Below, in pieces: positions 1 through 8,100 of a DNA stretch of 19,571 bases. The notes beneath the pieces are model-generated. The model was not told the origin of the DNA, ran no database searches, and worked only from the letters and a program-made list of their open reading frames with translations. Every line of letters starts with the position of its first letter. Within the stretch, counting starts at the first letter, position 1. Source of the stretch: Actinomycetes bacterium (GTDB lineage: Bacteria > Actinomycetota > Actinomycetes > Actinomycetales > Microbacteriaceae); assembly GCA_023390155.1 (NCBI GenBank), contig JAEWDJ010000365.1, forward strand, positions 1-19,571, given 5' to 3'. Position numbers and translations under genes: made by a program.

Positions 1-63
1 GGGCTGCACGGCATCCCTGCCCGCGGGTGCCGACGGGGCGTCCGCCGCCTCACTGCTCGACAT
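1..63 (-). CDS. Probable ABC-2 type transporter permease, N-terminal fragment (runs off the left edge)
   Basis: Only the first 21 codons are inside the window. They begin at an ATG whose first base is 63 and read MSSSEAADAPSAPAGRD and onward, a polar, alanine-rich cytoplasmic-looking start with no recognisable domain yet. The start is well supported: a strong Shine-Dalgarno (GGAGG at 74-70 within GGGGAGGG) lies 6 nt before the ATG, and the gene overlaps the last 14 nt of the ABC ATPase gene in another frame. That placement, directly after and translationally coupled to a stand-alone ATPase, is where the membrane permease of an ABC-2 exporter normally sits. The permease identity is therefore inferred from context only; no transmembrane segment is visible in these 21 residues. 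Confidence 0.6.
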   Translation of the reverse strand, partial: MSSSEAADAPSAPAGRDAVQP

Positions 64-985
64 CGAAACCCTCCCCGGTGAGCTCGACGAAACGCTCCTC
101 GAGGCTGGACGAGCGCACCGCGAAGCCCCGCAGCCGCACGCCCGCTCCCACGAGCGCCGCCGACAGGGCCTCGGCAGGAGGCGCGCCGTTCGCAAGCGGC
201 GCCTCCACCCCGTCCGCCGTCGGCACCGCGCTCACTCCGAGACCGGCGAGCACGGAGACCGCGGACGCGCCGTCCGGCGTCTCGACGGCGAGGCGCGGGC
301 CCGAGCCGCCCCGGAGGTCGGCGAGGGAGCCCTGAGCGACGAGCCGGCCCGCCCGCATGATGGCCGCGTGCGTGCACATCTGCTCGATCTCGGCCAGCAG
401 ATGGCTCGAGACGAACACCGTCGTGCCGCCGTCGGCGAGCGAGCGCACCAGATGCCGGACCTCCCGTGTGCCCTGCGGGTCGAGCCCGTTCGTCGGCTCG
501 TCGAGCACCAGAAGCTCCCGGTCGGTCAGCAGGGCGCCCGCGATGCCCAGCCGCTGCTTCATGCCGAGCGAGTAGGCGCGCACGTGCTTGCCGGCCGCGT
601 GGCTGAGCCCGACCCGCTCGAGCGCCGCCTCCACCCGGCGGCGCCGCGTCCCGCCGGGTGCCATCCGATCGGCCGTGTCGCGGCGCAGGAGGTTGGCCGT
701 TCCCGAGAGGTAGGGCGCGAACGCCGGACCCTCCACAAGCGCGCCCACCCGCGGGAGGACGCTCGCGCCGCGGTCGGGCATCCGCTCGCCCAGCACCGTC
801 GCCTCCCCCGCCGACGGTGCGACGAGCCCGAGCAGCATCCGGATCGTCGTGGTCTTCCCCGACCCGTTCGGCCCGAGGAAGCCGAAGACCGAGCCCCGCG
901 GGACGTCGAGGTCGATGCCGTCCACCACCGCGCGCGACCGGAACCGCTTCGTCAGGCCGCTGGTCGCGATCGCGGCGTCGCTCAC
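50..985 (-). CDS. ABC transporter ATP-binding protein, ABC-2/BcrA-type exporter
   Basis: This is the cytoplasmic ATPase subunit (311 aa) that would power a two-component ABC exporter. A single nucleotide-binding domain spans about residues 5-225: Walker A GPNGSGKT (38-45), signature YSLGMKQRL (138-146), Walker B LLVLDEP (158-164), D-loop GLD (167-169) and H-loop His195. The Q-loop position reads VGALVEGP, with Glu85 in place of the usual Gln, as is common in the BcrA/bacitracin-lantibiotic immunity branch. About 85 C-terminal residues form the variable domain of this family. The start is GTG at 985, overlapping the TGA of the LolA-like gene as GTGA with no Shine-Dalgarno of its own, so it is probably translated by coupling. 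The longer upstream open frame in this register is a shadow of the LolA-like gene. The substrate is unknown; it could be a peptide, drug or lipid. Confidence 0.9.
   Translation of the reverse strand: MSDAAIATSGLTKRFRSRAVVDGIDLDVPRGSVFGFLGPNGSGKTTTIRMLLGLVAPSAGEATVLGERMPDRGASVLPRVGALVEGPAFAPYLSGTANLLRRDTADRMAPGGTRRRRVEAALERVGLSHAAGKHVRAYSLGMKQRLGIAGALLTDRELLVLDEPTNGLDPQGTREVRHLVRSLADGGTTVFVSSHLLAEIEQMCTHAAIMRAGRLVAQGSLADLRGGSGPRLAVETPDGASAVSVLAGLGVSAVPTADGVEAPLANGAPPAEALSAALVGAGVRLRGFAVRSSSLEERFVELTGEGFDVEQ
69..76 (-). promoter_or_regulatory. Shine-Dalgarno site of the left-edge permease gene
   Basis: On the minus strand this reads GGGGAGGG. The GGAGG core ends 6 nt before the ATG at 63-61. 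It lies inside the last codons of the ABC ATPase gene and fixes the start of the overlapping downstream gene. Confidence 0.6.
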
Positions 986-2039
986 CGCGCGGCGGCCTGC
1001 AGGGCGGAGACGGGGACCGCGCCCACGAGCACCCGACCGTCCGTCGTCACGAGCACCGAGAGGAGGGTCGTGCTCAGCGCGCGGCCGCCGTCGACACCGC
1101 GCGTGAGCTGTGCGAACAGCGGATCCGCGTCGAGTGCGGCCGGAGCGGACCCGGCGGGCAGTGTGACGATGCTCGCCCAGCCGTCGCCGGTGACCTGCGG
1201 CTGGGGATGACCGGCAGCGTCCTTCGGTGCCGGGTGGCCGTCGGCGGACTGCTCGGTGACCTTCGCGCTGGCTGGCGGGGTGAAGGCGAAGACGCTCGCG
1301 GGGATGCCGTCGGTGCTGAACGAGGTGAATCCCGCCTCGAACGCCGGCGCGCTCGCGCCGCGGGCGGTCACCTGGACCCGCAGCGGGATGCCCGTCGCCC
1401 CGTCCACCGCGATGCGCACCGCGCCGACCAGCGTCGCGTCGGTCCGCGGCGTCAGCACGAGCGTGTACGCGTCGCGGCCCGCGACCGTGGAATACTTCGC
1501 CAGCGTGACCTCGGTGCTCGGGTCGACGGCCGCCAGGAGCCGTTCCGCCAGGCCTGCGGCGTCGTGGCGAGCGGCGTGGGGGTCGCCTCCGGCGCGCCGC
1601 CGTCGTGCGCGCCGAGGCGGAGGTGCGTCGCCCGGCCTGCCTTGGAGTCGTAGAGCCAGACGCTCGACCCGTCGCGCACGGCATCCCGTTCGGCCAGCTG
1701 GTCGAGCACCTGCACGCGCTGCTTGTCCGCGCCGTCGACGTACACCTTCGCCGTGTGGTCGCCGGTGAGGAGCTCGAGGACACTCTGCTCGTCGTCGCCC
1801 GAGCGCGAGGCCGTCCCTCCGGCGCCGGCGGGGAGGCTCGGGAGCCCCAGCTCGGAGCTCTGCTCGACCGTGCCGGAGAAGGTCTCCGTGTCGCTCGACG
1901 CGACCAGCCGCACGACGTCCTCCGGGGCGCGCACGGGCAGATCCGCCGCTCCTGCCGCGAGCGGGACGACGACCACCCCGGCGGCGATCGCCACGGGGAC
2001 GACGACCGCGGGAGCCCAGCGGAGCAGACGGCGGTTCAT
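982..2039 (-). pseudogene. LolA/DUF2092-like exported protein, interrupted by a single-base frameshift
   Basis: Two adjoining reading frames together make one exported protein. The first frame starts at ATG 2039 with an N-terminal signal or anchor (MNRRLLRWAP, then a hydrophobic run to about residue 30 ending AGA/ADLP). It continues with a LolA/RseB-like region (FSGTVEQSSELGLP, VYVDGADKQRVQVLDQLAERD, WLYDSKAGRATHL) up to PLATTPQA at residue 163. Reading on in that frame gives an arginine/serine-rich nonsense tail ending at 1452. Moving one base at about 1550 restores the expected LAERLLAAVDPSTEV, then YSTVAGRDAYTLVLTPRTDATLVG, and runs to a stop at 982. With the missing base added the product would be 352 aa. 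The protein would face the outside of the cell membrane. No slippery heptamer is visible, so the cause is either a sequencing error or a genuine inactivating deletion. The ABC ATPase gene overlaps its stop codon. Confidence 0.8.
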
Positions 2040-2045
2040 AGGGTC

Positions 2046-2051
2046 AGGATA
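2046..2051 (-). promoter_or_regulatory. -10 element (TATCCT) of the LolA-like gene, leaderless arrangement
   Basis: On the minus strand TATCCT fits TANNNT. It is followed by exactly 6 nt (GACCCT) and then the ATG at 2039, so the likely transcription start is the A of the start codon. No Shine-Dalgarno is present and no good -35 is visible. The same geometry recurs at hisE and rpe in this window. Confidence 0.5.
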
Positions 2052-2113
2052 CGCTCCGGGCGCGGCGCGGACCCTGCGAAGTGCGTGGGAGATCGGCTGC
2101 CACCCCGAACGAC

Positions 2114-2146
2114 GAAGGCCCCGCGTTCGGTGAACGCGGGGCCTTC
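2114..2146 (-). terminator. Perfect 15-bp hairpin after pyk, probable transcription terminator
   Basis: The left arm GAAGGCCCCGCGTTC (2114-2128) is the exact reverse complement of the right arm (2132-2146), with a 3-nt loop. It lies 14 nt beyond the pyk stop codon and before the promoter of the LolA-like gene. There is no clean U-tract on the minus-strand side, as is common for actinobacterial terminators. The symmetry would let it act in both directions, although no plus-strand gene is seen nearby. Confidence 0.8.
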
Positions 2147-2160
2147 CTCCATCCGGACCG

Positions 2161-3576
2161 TTACAGCACGTCGCCGACGCGGTGCACGCGGATGTCGTTG
2201 GTGGTGCCGGGGATCCCGGGAGGGGAACCGGAGATGATGATGACCTTGTCGCCGTTCACGGCGCGACCGGTCGACTTCAGCGCCTCGTCCACCTGCGCGA
2301 CCATCTGGTCGGTGTGGGTGACGCGGTCGACCACGAACGACTCGACGCCCCAGTAGAGCGACATCTTGCGACGGGTCGACTCCTCCGGGGTGAAGGCCAG
2401 GATCGGGATCTTGTTGCGCAGGCGCGCCATGCGGCGGGCCGACTCGCCCGACTCGGTGAACACGCAGAGGTACTTGGCCTCGACGAAGTCGGCGACCTCC
2501 ACCGCGGCCAGCGTGATCGCACCGGACTGGGTGCGCGGGCGCGTGCCGAGCGGGGCGATGCGGTCGAGCCCGTGCTCCTCGGTCGACGTCACGATGCGGG
2601 CCATGGTCTGCACGGTGACCGTCGGGTACTCGCCGACGCTGGTCTCGCCGGAGAGCATGACCGCGTCCGCGCCGTCGAGGACGGCGTTCGCGACGTCGGA
2701 GGTCTCGGCGCGGGTCGGGACCGGGCTCGAGATCATCGACTCGAGCATCTGCGTGGCGACGATGACCGGCTTGGCGGCACGGCGGGCGAGCTCGACCGCG
2801 CGCTTCTGCACGATCGGCACGGCCTCGAGCGGCAGCTCGACGCCGAGGTCGCCGCGCGCGACCATGATGGCGTCGAACGCCTCGATGATCTCCTCCAGCG
2901 CCTCCACGGCCTGCGGCTTCTCGATCTTGGCGACGACGGGAACGCGGCGCCCCTCCTCGGCCATGATCTCGTGCACGCGCTCGATGTCGGCGGCGTTGCG
3001 CACGAACGAGAGGGCGATGATGTCGGCGCCGAGCTTGAGGCCCCAGCGCAGGTCGGCCTCGTCCTTGTCGGACAGCGCCGGCACGTTGACCGCGACACCG
3101 GGCAGGTTGATGCCCTTGTTGTTCGACACCGGCCCGGCGACGATCACCTCGGTGGTGACGACGGTCCCGTCGGTCTCGAGCACCTTCACGCGCACCTTGC
3201 CGTCGTCGATCAGCAGGAAGTCGCCCGCCTTGACGTCCTGGGGCAGGCCCTTGAACGTGGTCGACGAGATCTCCTTGGTGCCGATGATGTCCTCGGTGGT
3301 GATCTTGAAGATGTCGCCCTCGGCGAGCTCGTAGGGGCCGGCCTCGAACTTGCCGAGGCGGATCTTCGGACCCTGGAGGTCGACGAGCACGGCGACCGGC
3401 TTGCCGGCGTCCGCGGCGGCCTTACGCACGTTGGCGTAGACGCCCTCGTGGACCTCGTAGCTTCCGTGGCTCAGATTCATCCGCGCCACGTCCACACCCG
3501 CGTCGATGATCGCGCGGATGTTGTCGTAGCTGGACGTCGCCGGCCCGAGGGTCGAGACGATTTTCGCCCTTCTCAT
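2161..3576 (-). CDS. pyk: Pyruvate kinase
   Basis: The product (471 aa) catalyses the last glycolytic step in the cytoplasm, phosphoenolpyruvate plus ADP to pyruvate plus ATP. Family landmarks are in order: MRRAKIVSTLGPA at the start, the phosphate-binding ARMNLSHG (31-38), the family signature around VVAKIEKPQAV with catalytic Lys217 and metal ligand Glu219, ARGDLG (240-245), TQMLES (275-280) and MLSGET (307-312). The barrel and the C-terminal allosteric domain are both present, without the extra PEP-utiliser-like C-terminal domain found in some Bacillus enzymes. At the monovalent-cation site the sequence reads LQGPKIRL (67-74), the Lys117-type, potassium-independent signature, rather than TKGPEIRT. 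The start is ATG at 3576; a GGAG lies 11 nt upstream, somewhat far. The gene follows gltD by 69 nt and may be read through from it. A strong hairpin follows its TAA stop. Confidence 0.97.
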   Translation of the reverse strand: MRRAKIVSTLGPATSSYDNIRAIIDAGVDVARMNLSHGSYEVHEGVYANVRKAAADAGKPVAVLVDLQGPKIRLGKFEAGPYELAEGDIFKITTEDIIGTKEISSTTFKGLPQDVKAGDFLLIDDGKVRVKVLETDGTVVTTEVIVAGPVSNNKGINLPGVAVNVPALSDKDEADLRWGLKLGADIIALSFVRNAADIERVHEIMAEEGRRVPVVAKIEKPQAVEALEEIIEAFDAIMVARGDLGVELPLEAVPIVQKRAVELARRAAKPVIVATQMLESMISSPVPTRAETSDVANAVLDGADAVMLSGETSVGEYPTVTVQTMARIVTSTEEHGLDRIAPLGTRPRTQSGAITLAAVEVADFVEAKYLCVFTESGESARRMARLRNKIPILAFTPEESTRRKMSLYWGVESFVVDRVTHTDQMVAQVDEALKSTGRAVNGDKVIIISGSPPGIPGTTNDIRVHRVGDVL

Positions 3577-3645
3577 GCTTTTCGTAGCTCCGATGTTCGT
3601 GCGCCCCTGACGGCGCGCGGTTCGTGGTGTTGCCCGGGGGCGGCC

Positions 3646-5103
3646 TCAGACGAGGATGCCCCGGTCGGTCGGGCGGACCGGAGACGGCAGCTGCGTCTCC
3701 CCTTCAAGATACCGGTCGACGGCTGCTGCCGCCGCCCGGCCCTCGGCGATGGCCCAGACGATCAGCGACTGCCCGCGGCCCGCGTCGCCCGCGACGAAGA
3801 CGCCCGGCTCGCTGGTCTGGTAGTCGCTGTCGCGCTGCACGTTGCCACGCGCGTCGAACGGGAGGTTCAGCTGCGCGGACAGGTCGTCCTGCTCCGGGCC
3901 GGTGAAGCCCAGGGCGAGCAGCACGAGGTCGGCGGGGATCTCGCGCTCGGTGCCCGCCTTCGGCACGCGGCGGCCGTCGAGGTACTCGGTCTCGGCCACG
4001 CGCAGCGCACGGACCTCGCCGAACTCGTTGGCGAGGAACTCGACGGTCGAGGCGAGGAACTCCCGCTGGCCGCCCTCCTCATGCGCCGACTGGACCTCGA
4101 ACAGCGTCGGCGTCGTCGGCCAGGGCTGGTGCGAGGGACGCTCCGCCGGCGGCTGCTTGCCGATGGCGAGGTTGGTGACGCTGGCGGCGCCCTGGCGGTG
4201 CGCGGTGCCGATGCAGTCGGCACCGGTGTCGCCGCCGCCGAGGACGACGACGTGCTTGCCGTCCGCGGTGATCTGGCCGGAGACGTCGTCGCCGGCGCCC
4301 GCCTTGTTCTGCTGGACGAGGTACTCCATCGCGAAGTGCACGCCGGCCAGGTCGCGACCCGGGATCGGCAGATCGCGCGGGACCATCGCACCGGTCGCGA
4401 CCACGACGGCGTCGTAGCGCGTGCGCAGCTCGTCCCAGGTGATGTCGACGCCGATGTTCACGCCGGCGCGGAACCGGGTGCCCTCGGCCATCATCTGGTT
4501 GAGACGCGCCTCGAGGTGCTTCTTCTCCATCTTGAAGTCCGGGATGCCGTAGCGCAGCAGGCCGCCGATGCGGTCGTCGCGCTCGTACACGGCCACCGTG
4601 TGGCCGGCGCGGGTCAGCTGCTGGGCGGCCGCGAGGCCGGCGGGGCCCGAGCCGACGACCGCGACGGTCTTGCCGGTGAGGCGCTCCGGCGGGTGCGGCT
4701 GCACCCAGCCGTTCTGCCACGCCTGGTCGATGATCGAGACCTCGACCTGCTTGATCGTGACCGCGGGCTGGTTGATGCCGAGCACGCAGGACGACTCGCA
4801 GGGCGCCGGGCACAGGCGGCCGGTGAACTCCGGGAAGTTGTTCGTCGCGTGCAGGCGCTCGATGGCCTGACGGCCCTCCCCGCGCCACATCAGGTCGTTC
4901 CACTCCGGGATCAGGTTGCCGAGCGGGCAGCCCTGGTGGCAGAACGGCACACCGCAGTCCATGCAGCGTCCTGCCTGGCGGCGCAGCTGGGCCGGGTCAC
5001 CGGCCTCGTAGACCTCTTTCCAGTCCATGAGCCGGACCGAGACCGGCCGCCGCTTGGGGAGCTCGCGCTCCGTCGTCTTGAGAAAACCCTTCGGGTCAGC
5101 CAC
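3646..5103 (-). CDS. gltD: Glutamate synthase (NADPH) small subunit
   Basis: The beta subunit (485 aa) takes electrons from NADPH through FAD and iron-sulfur centres and passes them to GltB, which makes two glutamates from glutamine and 2-oxoglutarate. The N-terminal ferredoxin-like region carries two cysteine groups: CMDCGVPFCHQGC (Cys47, 50, 55, 59) and CPAPCESSC (Cys98, 102, 106). The FAD dinucleotide fold is at VAVVGSGPAGLAAA (147-160), and an NADPH-binding fold follows at VVVLGGGDTGADCIG. Near the C-terminus GVFVAGDAGRG is the second FAD motif. The length is normal for the family. The start is a GTG at 5103, chosen because GGAGGTGA ends just upstream and the next residues ADPKGFL match the usual N-terminus. 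The gene overlaps the end of gltB by 8 nt, so the two subunits are translationally coupled. Confidence 0.97.
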   Translation of the reverse strand: MADPKGFLKTTERELPKRRPVSVRLMDWKEVYEAGDPAQLRRQAGRCMDCGVPFCHQGCPLGNLIPEWNDLMWRGEGRQAIERLHATNNFPEFTGRLCPAPCESSCVLGINQPAVTIKQVEVSIIDQAWQNGWVQPHPPERLTGKTVAVVGSGPAGLAAAQQLTRAGHTVAVYERDDRIGGLLRYGIPDFKMEKKHLEARLNQMMAEGTRFRAGVNIGVDITWDELRTRYDAVVVATGAMVPRDLPIPGRDLAGVHFAMEYLVQQNKAGAGDDVSGQITADGKHVVVLGGGDTGADCIGTAHRQGAASVTNLAIGKQPPAERPSHQPWPTTPTLFEVQSAHEEGGQREFLASTVEFLANEFGEVRALRVAETEYLDGRRVPKAGTEREIPADLVLLALGFTGPEQDDLSAQLNLPFDARGNVQRDSDYQTSEPGVFVAGDAGRGQSLIVWAIAEGRAAAAAVDRYLEGETQLPSPVRPTDRGILV

Positions 5104-8100
5104 CGGTCACCTCCAAGATCCGATTCCACACAATGTCGCCGTCGGGGTCGAGCCCCTCGTCCACGGCTTCCTGACGCATCTGCAGCACGGCCGCGTAGTC
5201 GCGCGGCAGCACCTTGACGAACTTCGCGACGGTCGCGTCGAAGTCCTCGAGCAGCCGTTCTGCGAGGGCGGAGCCCGTCTCCGTGCGGTGCTGCTCAAGC
5301 AGGTCGCGGACGATCTCGACGTCGGCGCTGCCGAGCGGCAGCAGCTCCAGCTCGCCGCTCGCGAGGGACTCGCGGTTGACGCGATCCTCTTTGAGCTCGT
5401 AGACGTAGGCGGTCCCGCCCGACATGCCGGCGCCCAGGTTGCGGCCGGTGCCGCCGAGGATGACGGCGAGGCCACCGGTCATGTACTCGAGCGCGTGGTC
5501 GCCCACGCCCTCGACCACCGCGGTCGCGCCGGAGTTGCGGACCAGGAAGCGCTCGCCCACGATCCCGCGGATGAACATGCTGCCCTGGGTCGCGCCGTAG
5601 CCGATCACGTTGCCCGCGATGACGTTGCGCTCCGCCGGGAACACGCTCCCCTGCGGCGGGCGCACGACGATCCGGCCGCCCGAGAGACCCTTGCCGACGT
5701 AGTCGTTGGAGTCGCCCTCGAGCCGCAGGGTGATGCCCGCGGGAAGGAAGGCCCCGAGCGACTGCCCGGCCGAACCGGTGAGCGTGATGTCGATCGAGCC
5801 GGTCGGCAGCCCGTTCTCGCCCCGCGCCTTCGTCACCTCGTGGCCGAGCATGGTGCCGACCGCGCGCTCCGTGTTGCGGATGGGCAGCTCCAGCTCGAGC
5901 GTGCCGCCGTCGGCGATCACGCCGCGGGCCGCGGCGATCAGCTGGTTGTCGAAGTGCTCGTCCAGCTCGTGGTCCTGCTCACGGCCGTTCTTGCGCGGCG
6001 CGCCCGCCGGGAAGTCGGGGCCGGAGAGGATCGGCGACAGGTCCATGCCCGACGCCTTCCAGTGCTTCACGGCGCGATCCACGTCGAGCAGCTCGGCGTG
6101 GCCGATGGCCTCGTCCAGGCTGCGGAAGCCGAGCTCGGCGAGGTACTCGCGCACCTCCTGGGCGATGAACTCGAAGAAGTTGACCACGAACTCGGGCTTG
6201 CCCGAGAACCGGGAGCGCAGCTCCGGGTTCTGCGTGGCGACGCCGACCGGGCAGGTGTCGAGGTGGCAGACGCGCATCATGATGCAGCCGGAGACCACCA
6301 GCGGCGCGGTCGCGAAGCCGAACTCCTCGGCGCCGAGCAGGGCGCCGACGATCACGTCCCGACCGGTCTTCAGCTGACCGTCGACCTGCACGACGACGCG
6401 CTCGCGCATCCCGTTCAGCATGAGGGTCTGCTGCGTCTCGGCGAGGCCGAGCTCCCACGGCGTGCCCGCGTGCTTGAGCGAGTTGACCGGGGAGGCGCCG
6501 GTGCCGCCGTCGTGGCCGGAGACCAGGATGACGTCGGCGAGGGCCTTCGCGGTGCCCGCGGCGACAGCGCCGATGCCCGACTCCGAGACGAGCTTGACGT
6601 GGATGCGCGCACCCGGGTTCGCCCGCTTGAGGTCGAAGATCAGCTGCTTCAGGTCCTCGATGGAGTAGATGTCGTGGTGCGGCGGCGGCGAGATGAGGCC
6701 GACGCCCGCCGTGGCGTGGCGGGTGCGCGCGACCCAGGGGTAGACCTTGGTCGGCGGCAGCTGCCCGCCCTCACCCGGCTTCGCACCCTGGGCGAGCTTG
6801 ATCTGGATGTCGTCGGCGTGCGTCAGGTACATGCTCGTCACGCCGAAGCGGCCCGAGGCGACCTGCTTGATCGCGCTGCGGCGCTCGGGGTCGAGCAGGC
6901 GGTCGAGGTCCTCGCCGCCCTCACCGGTGTTCGACTTGGCGCCGAGCCGGTTCATGGCGATCGCGAGCGTCTCGTGCGCCTCCTTCGAGATGGAGCCGTA
7001 GCTCATCGCGCCGGTCGAGAACCGTTTGACGATCGACTCGATCGGCTCGACCTCGTCGAGCGGCACCGGCGCGCGCTCCCCCGTCTTGAGGGAGAACATC
7101 CCGCGGAGCGTCATGAGCGACTCCGCCTGGTCGTCCACGAGCTTCGTGTACTCGCGGAAGACGTCGTAGCGCCGCTCGCGCGTCGAGTGCTGGAGGCGGA
7201 ACACCGTCTCGGGGTTGAAGAGGTGCGGGGCCCCGTCACGACGCCACTGGTACTCGCCACCGGTGGCCAGGCGCTCGTGCGCGACGATCGCGCTCTCGGC
7301 CGGGTAGGCGCTCTCGTGACGCGACAGGTTCTCGGCGGCGATGACCTCGATGCCGACGCCGCCCAGCTTGCTGGTCGTGCCGGTGAAGTAGCGGTCGACG
7401 AACTCCTGGCTGAGGCCGACGGCCTCGAACGCCTGCGCCGCCGCGTACGACGACACGGTCGAGATGCCCATCTTCGACATGATCTTCAGCACGCCCTTGC
7501 CGAGCGCCTTGATCACGTTCTTGACGGCCTTCTCGGGCGTCACGCCCGGGATGAAGCCGGAGCGCACGAGCTCCTCGCACGTCTCCATCGCCAGGTACGG
7601 GTTGATCGCCGAGGCGCCGTAGCCGATGAGCAGCGCGACGTGGTGGACCTCGCGGACGTCGCCCGCCTCCACGATGATTCCGACCTTCATGCGGTTCTCG
7701 GCCCGGATCAGGTGGTGGTGGACCGCGGCGAGCATGAGCAGCGACGGGATAGGCGCGAGGTCCTTGTTGGAGTCGCGGTCGCTCAGGACGATGAACTGCG
7801 CGCCCTCCTCGATCGCCTCGTCGACCTCGTCGCACATCTCCGCGAGCCGGCGCTCCATGGCGTCGGTGCCCGCGTCGAAGCGGTACAGGCCGCGGATCGT
7901 CGTGGTGAGCCGGCTGCCGGGCCGCGGGTCCATGTGCTGGATCTTCGCGAGCTCGTCGTTGTCGATCACCGGGAAGTCGAGGACGACCTGGCGCGCGTGC
8001 TCGGGACCGGCCGAGAGCAGGTTGCGCTCCGGGCCGAGGCCGAGCTTCAGGGAGGTCACGACCTCCTCGCGGATGGAGTCGAGCGGCGGGTTGGTCACCT

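Noticed and set aside
1549..1554. Programmed ribosomal frameshift in the LolA-like gene
   Set aside because: No X XXY YYZ slippery heptamer or clear stimulatory structure is visible at the junction; a single missing base explains it better.
2182..5217. Long plus-strand open frame (1011 codons) opposite pyk and gltD
   Set aside because: It spans two well-supported minus-strand genes and their spacer, and its translation is composition-driven with no recognisable family.
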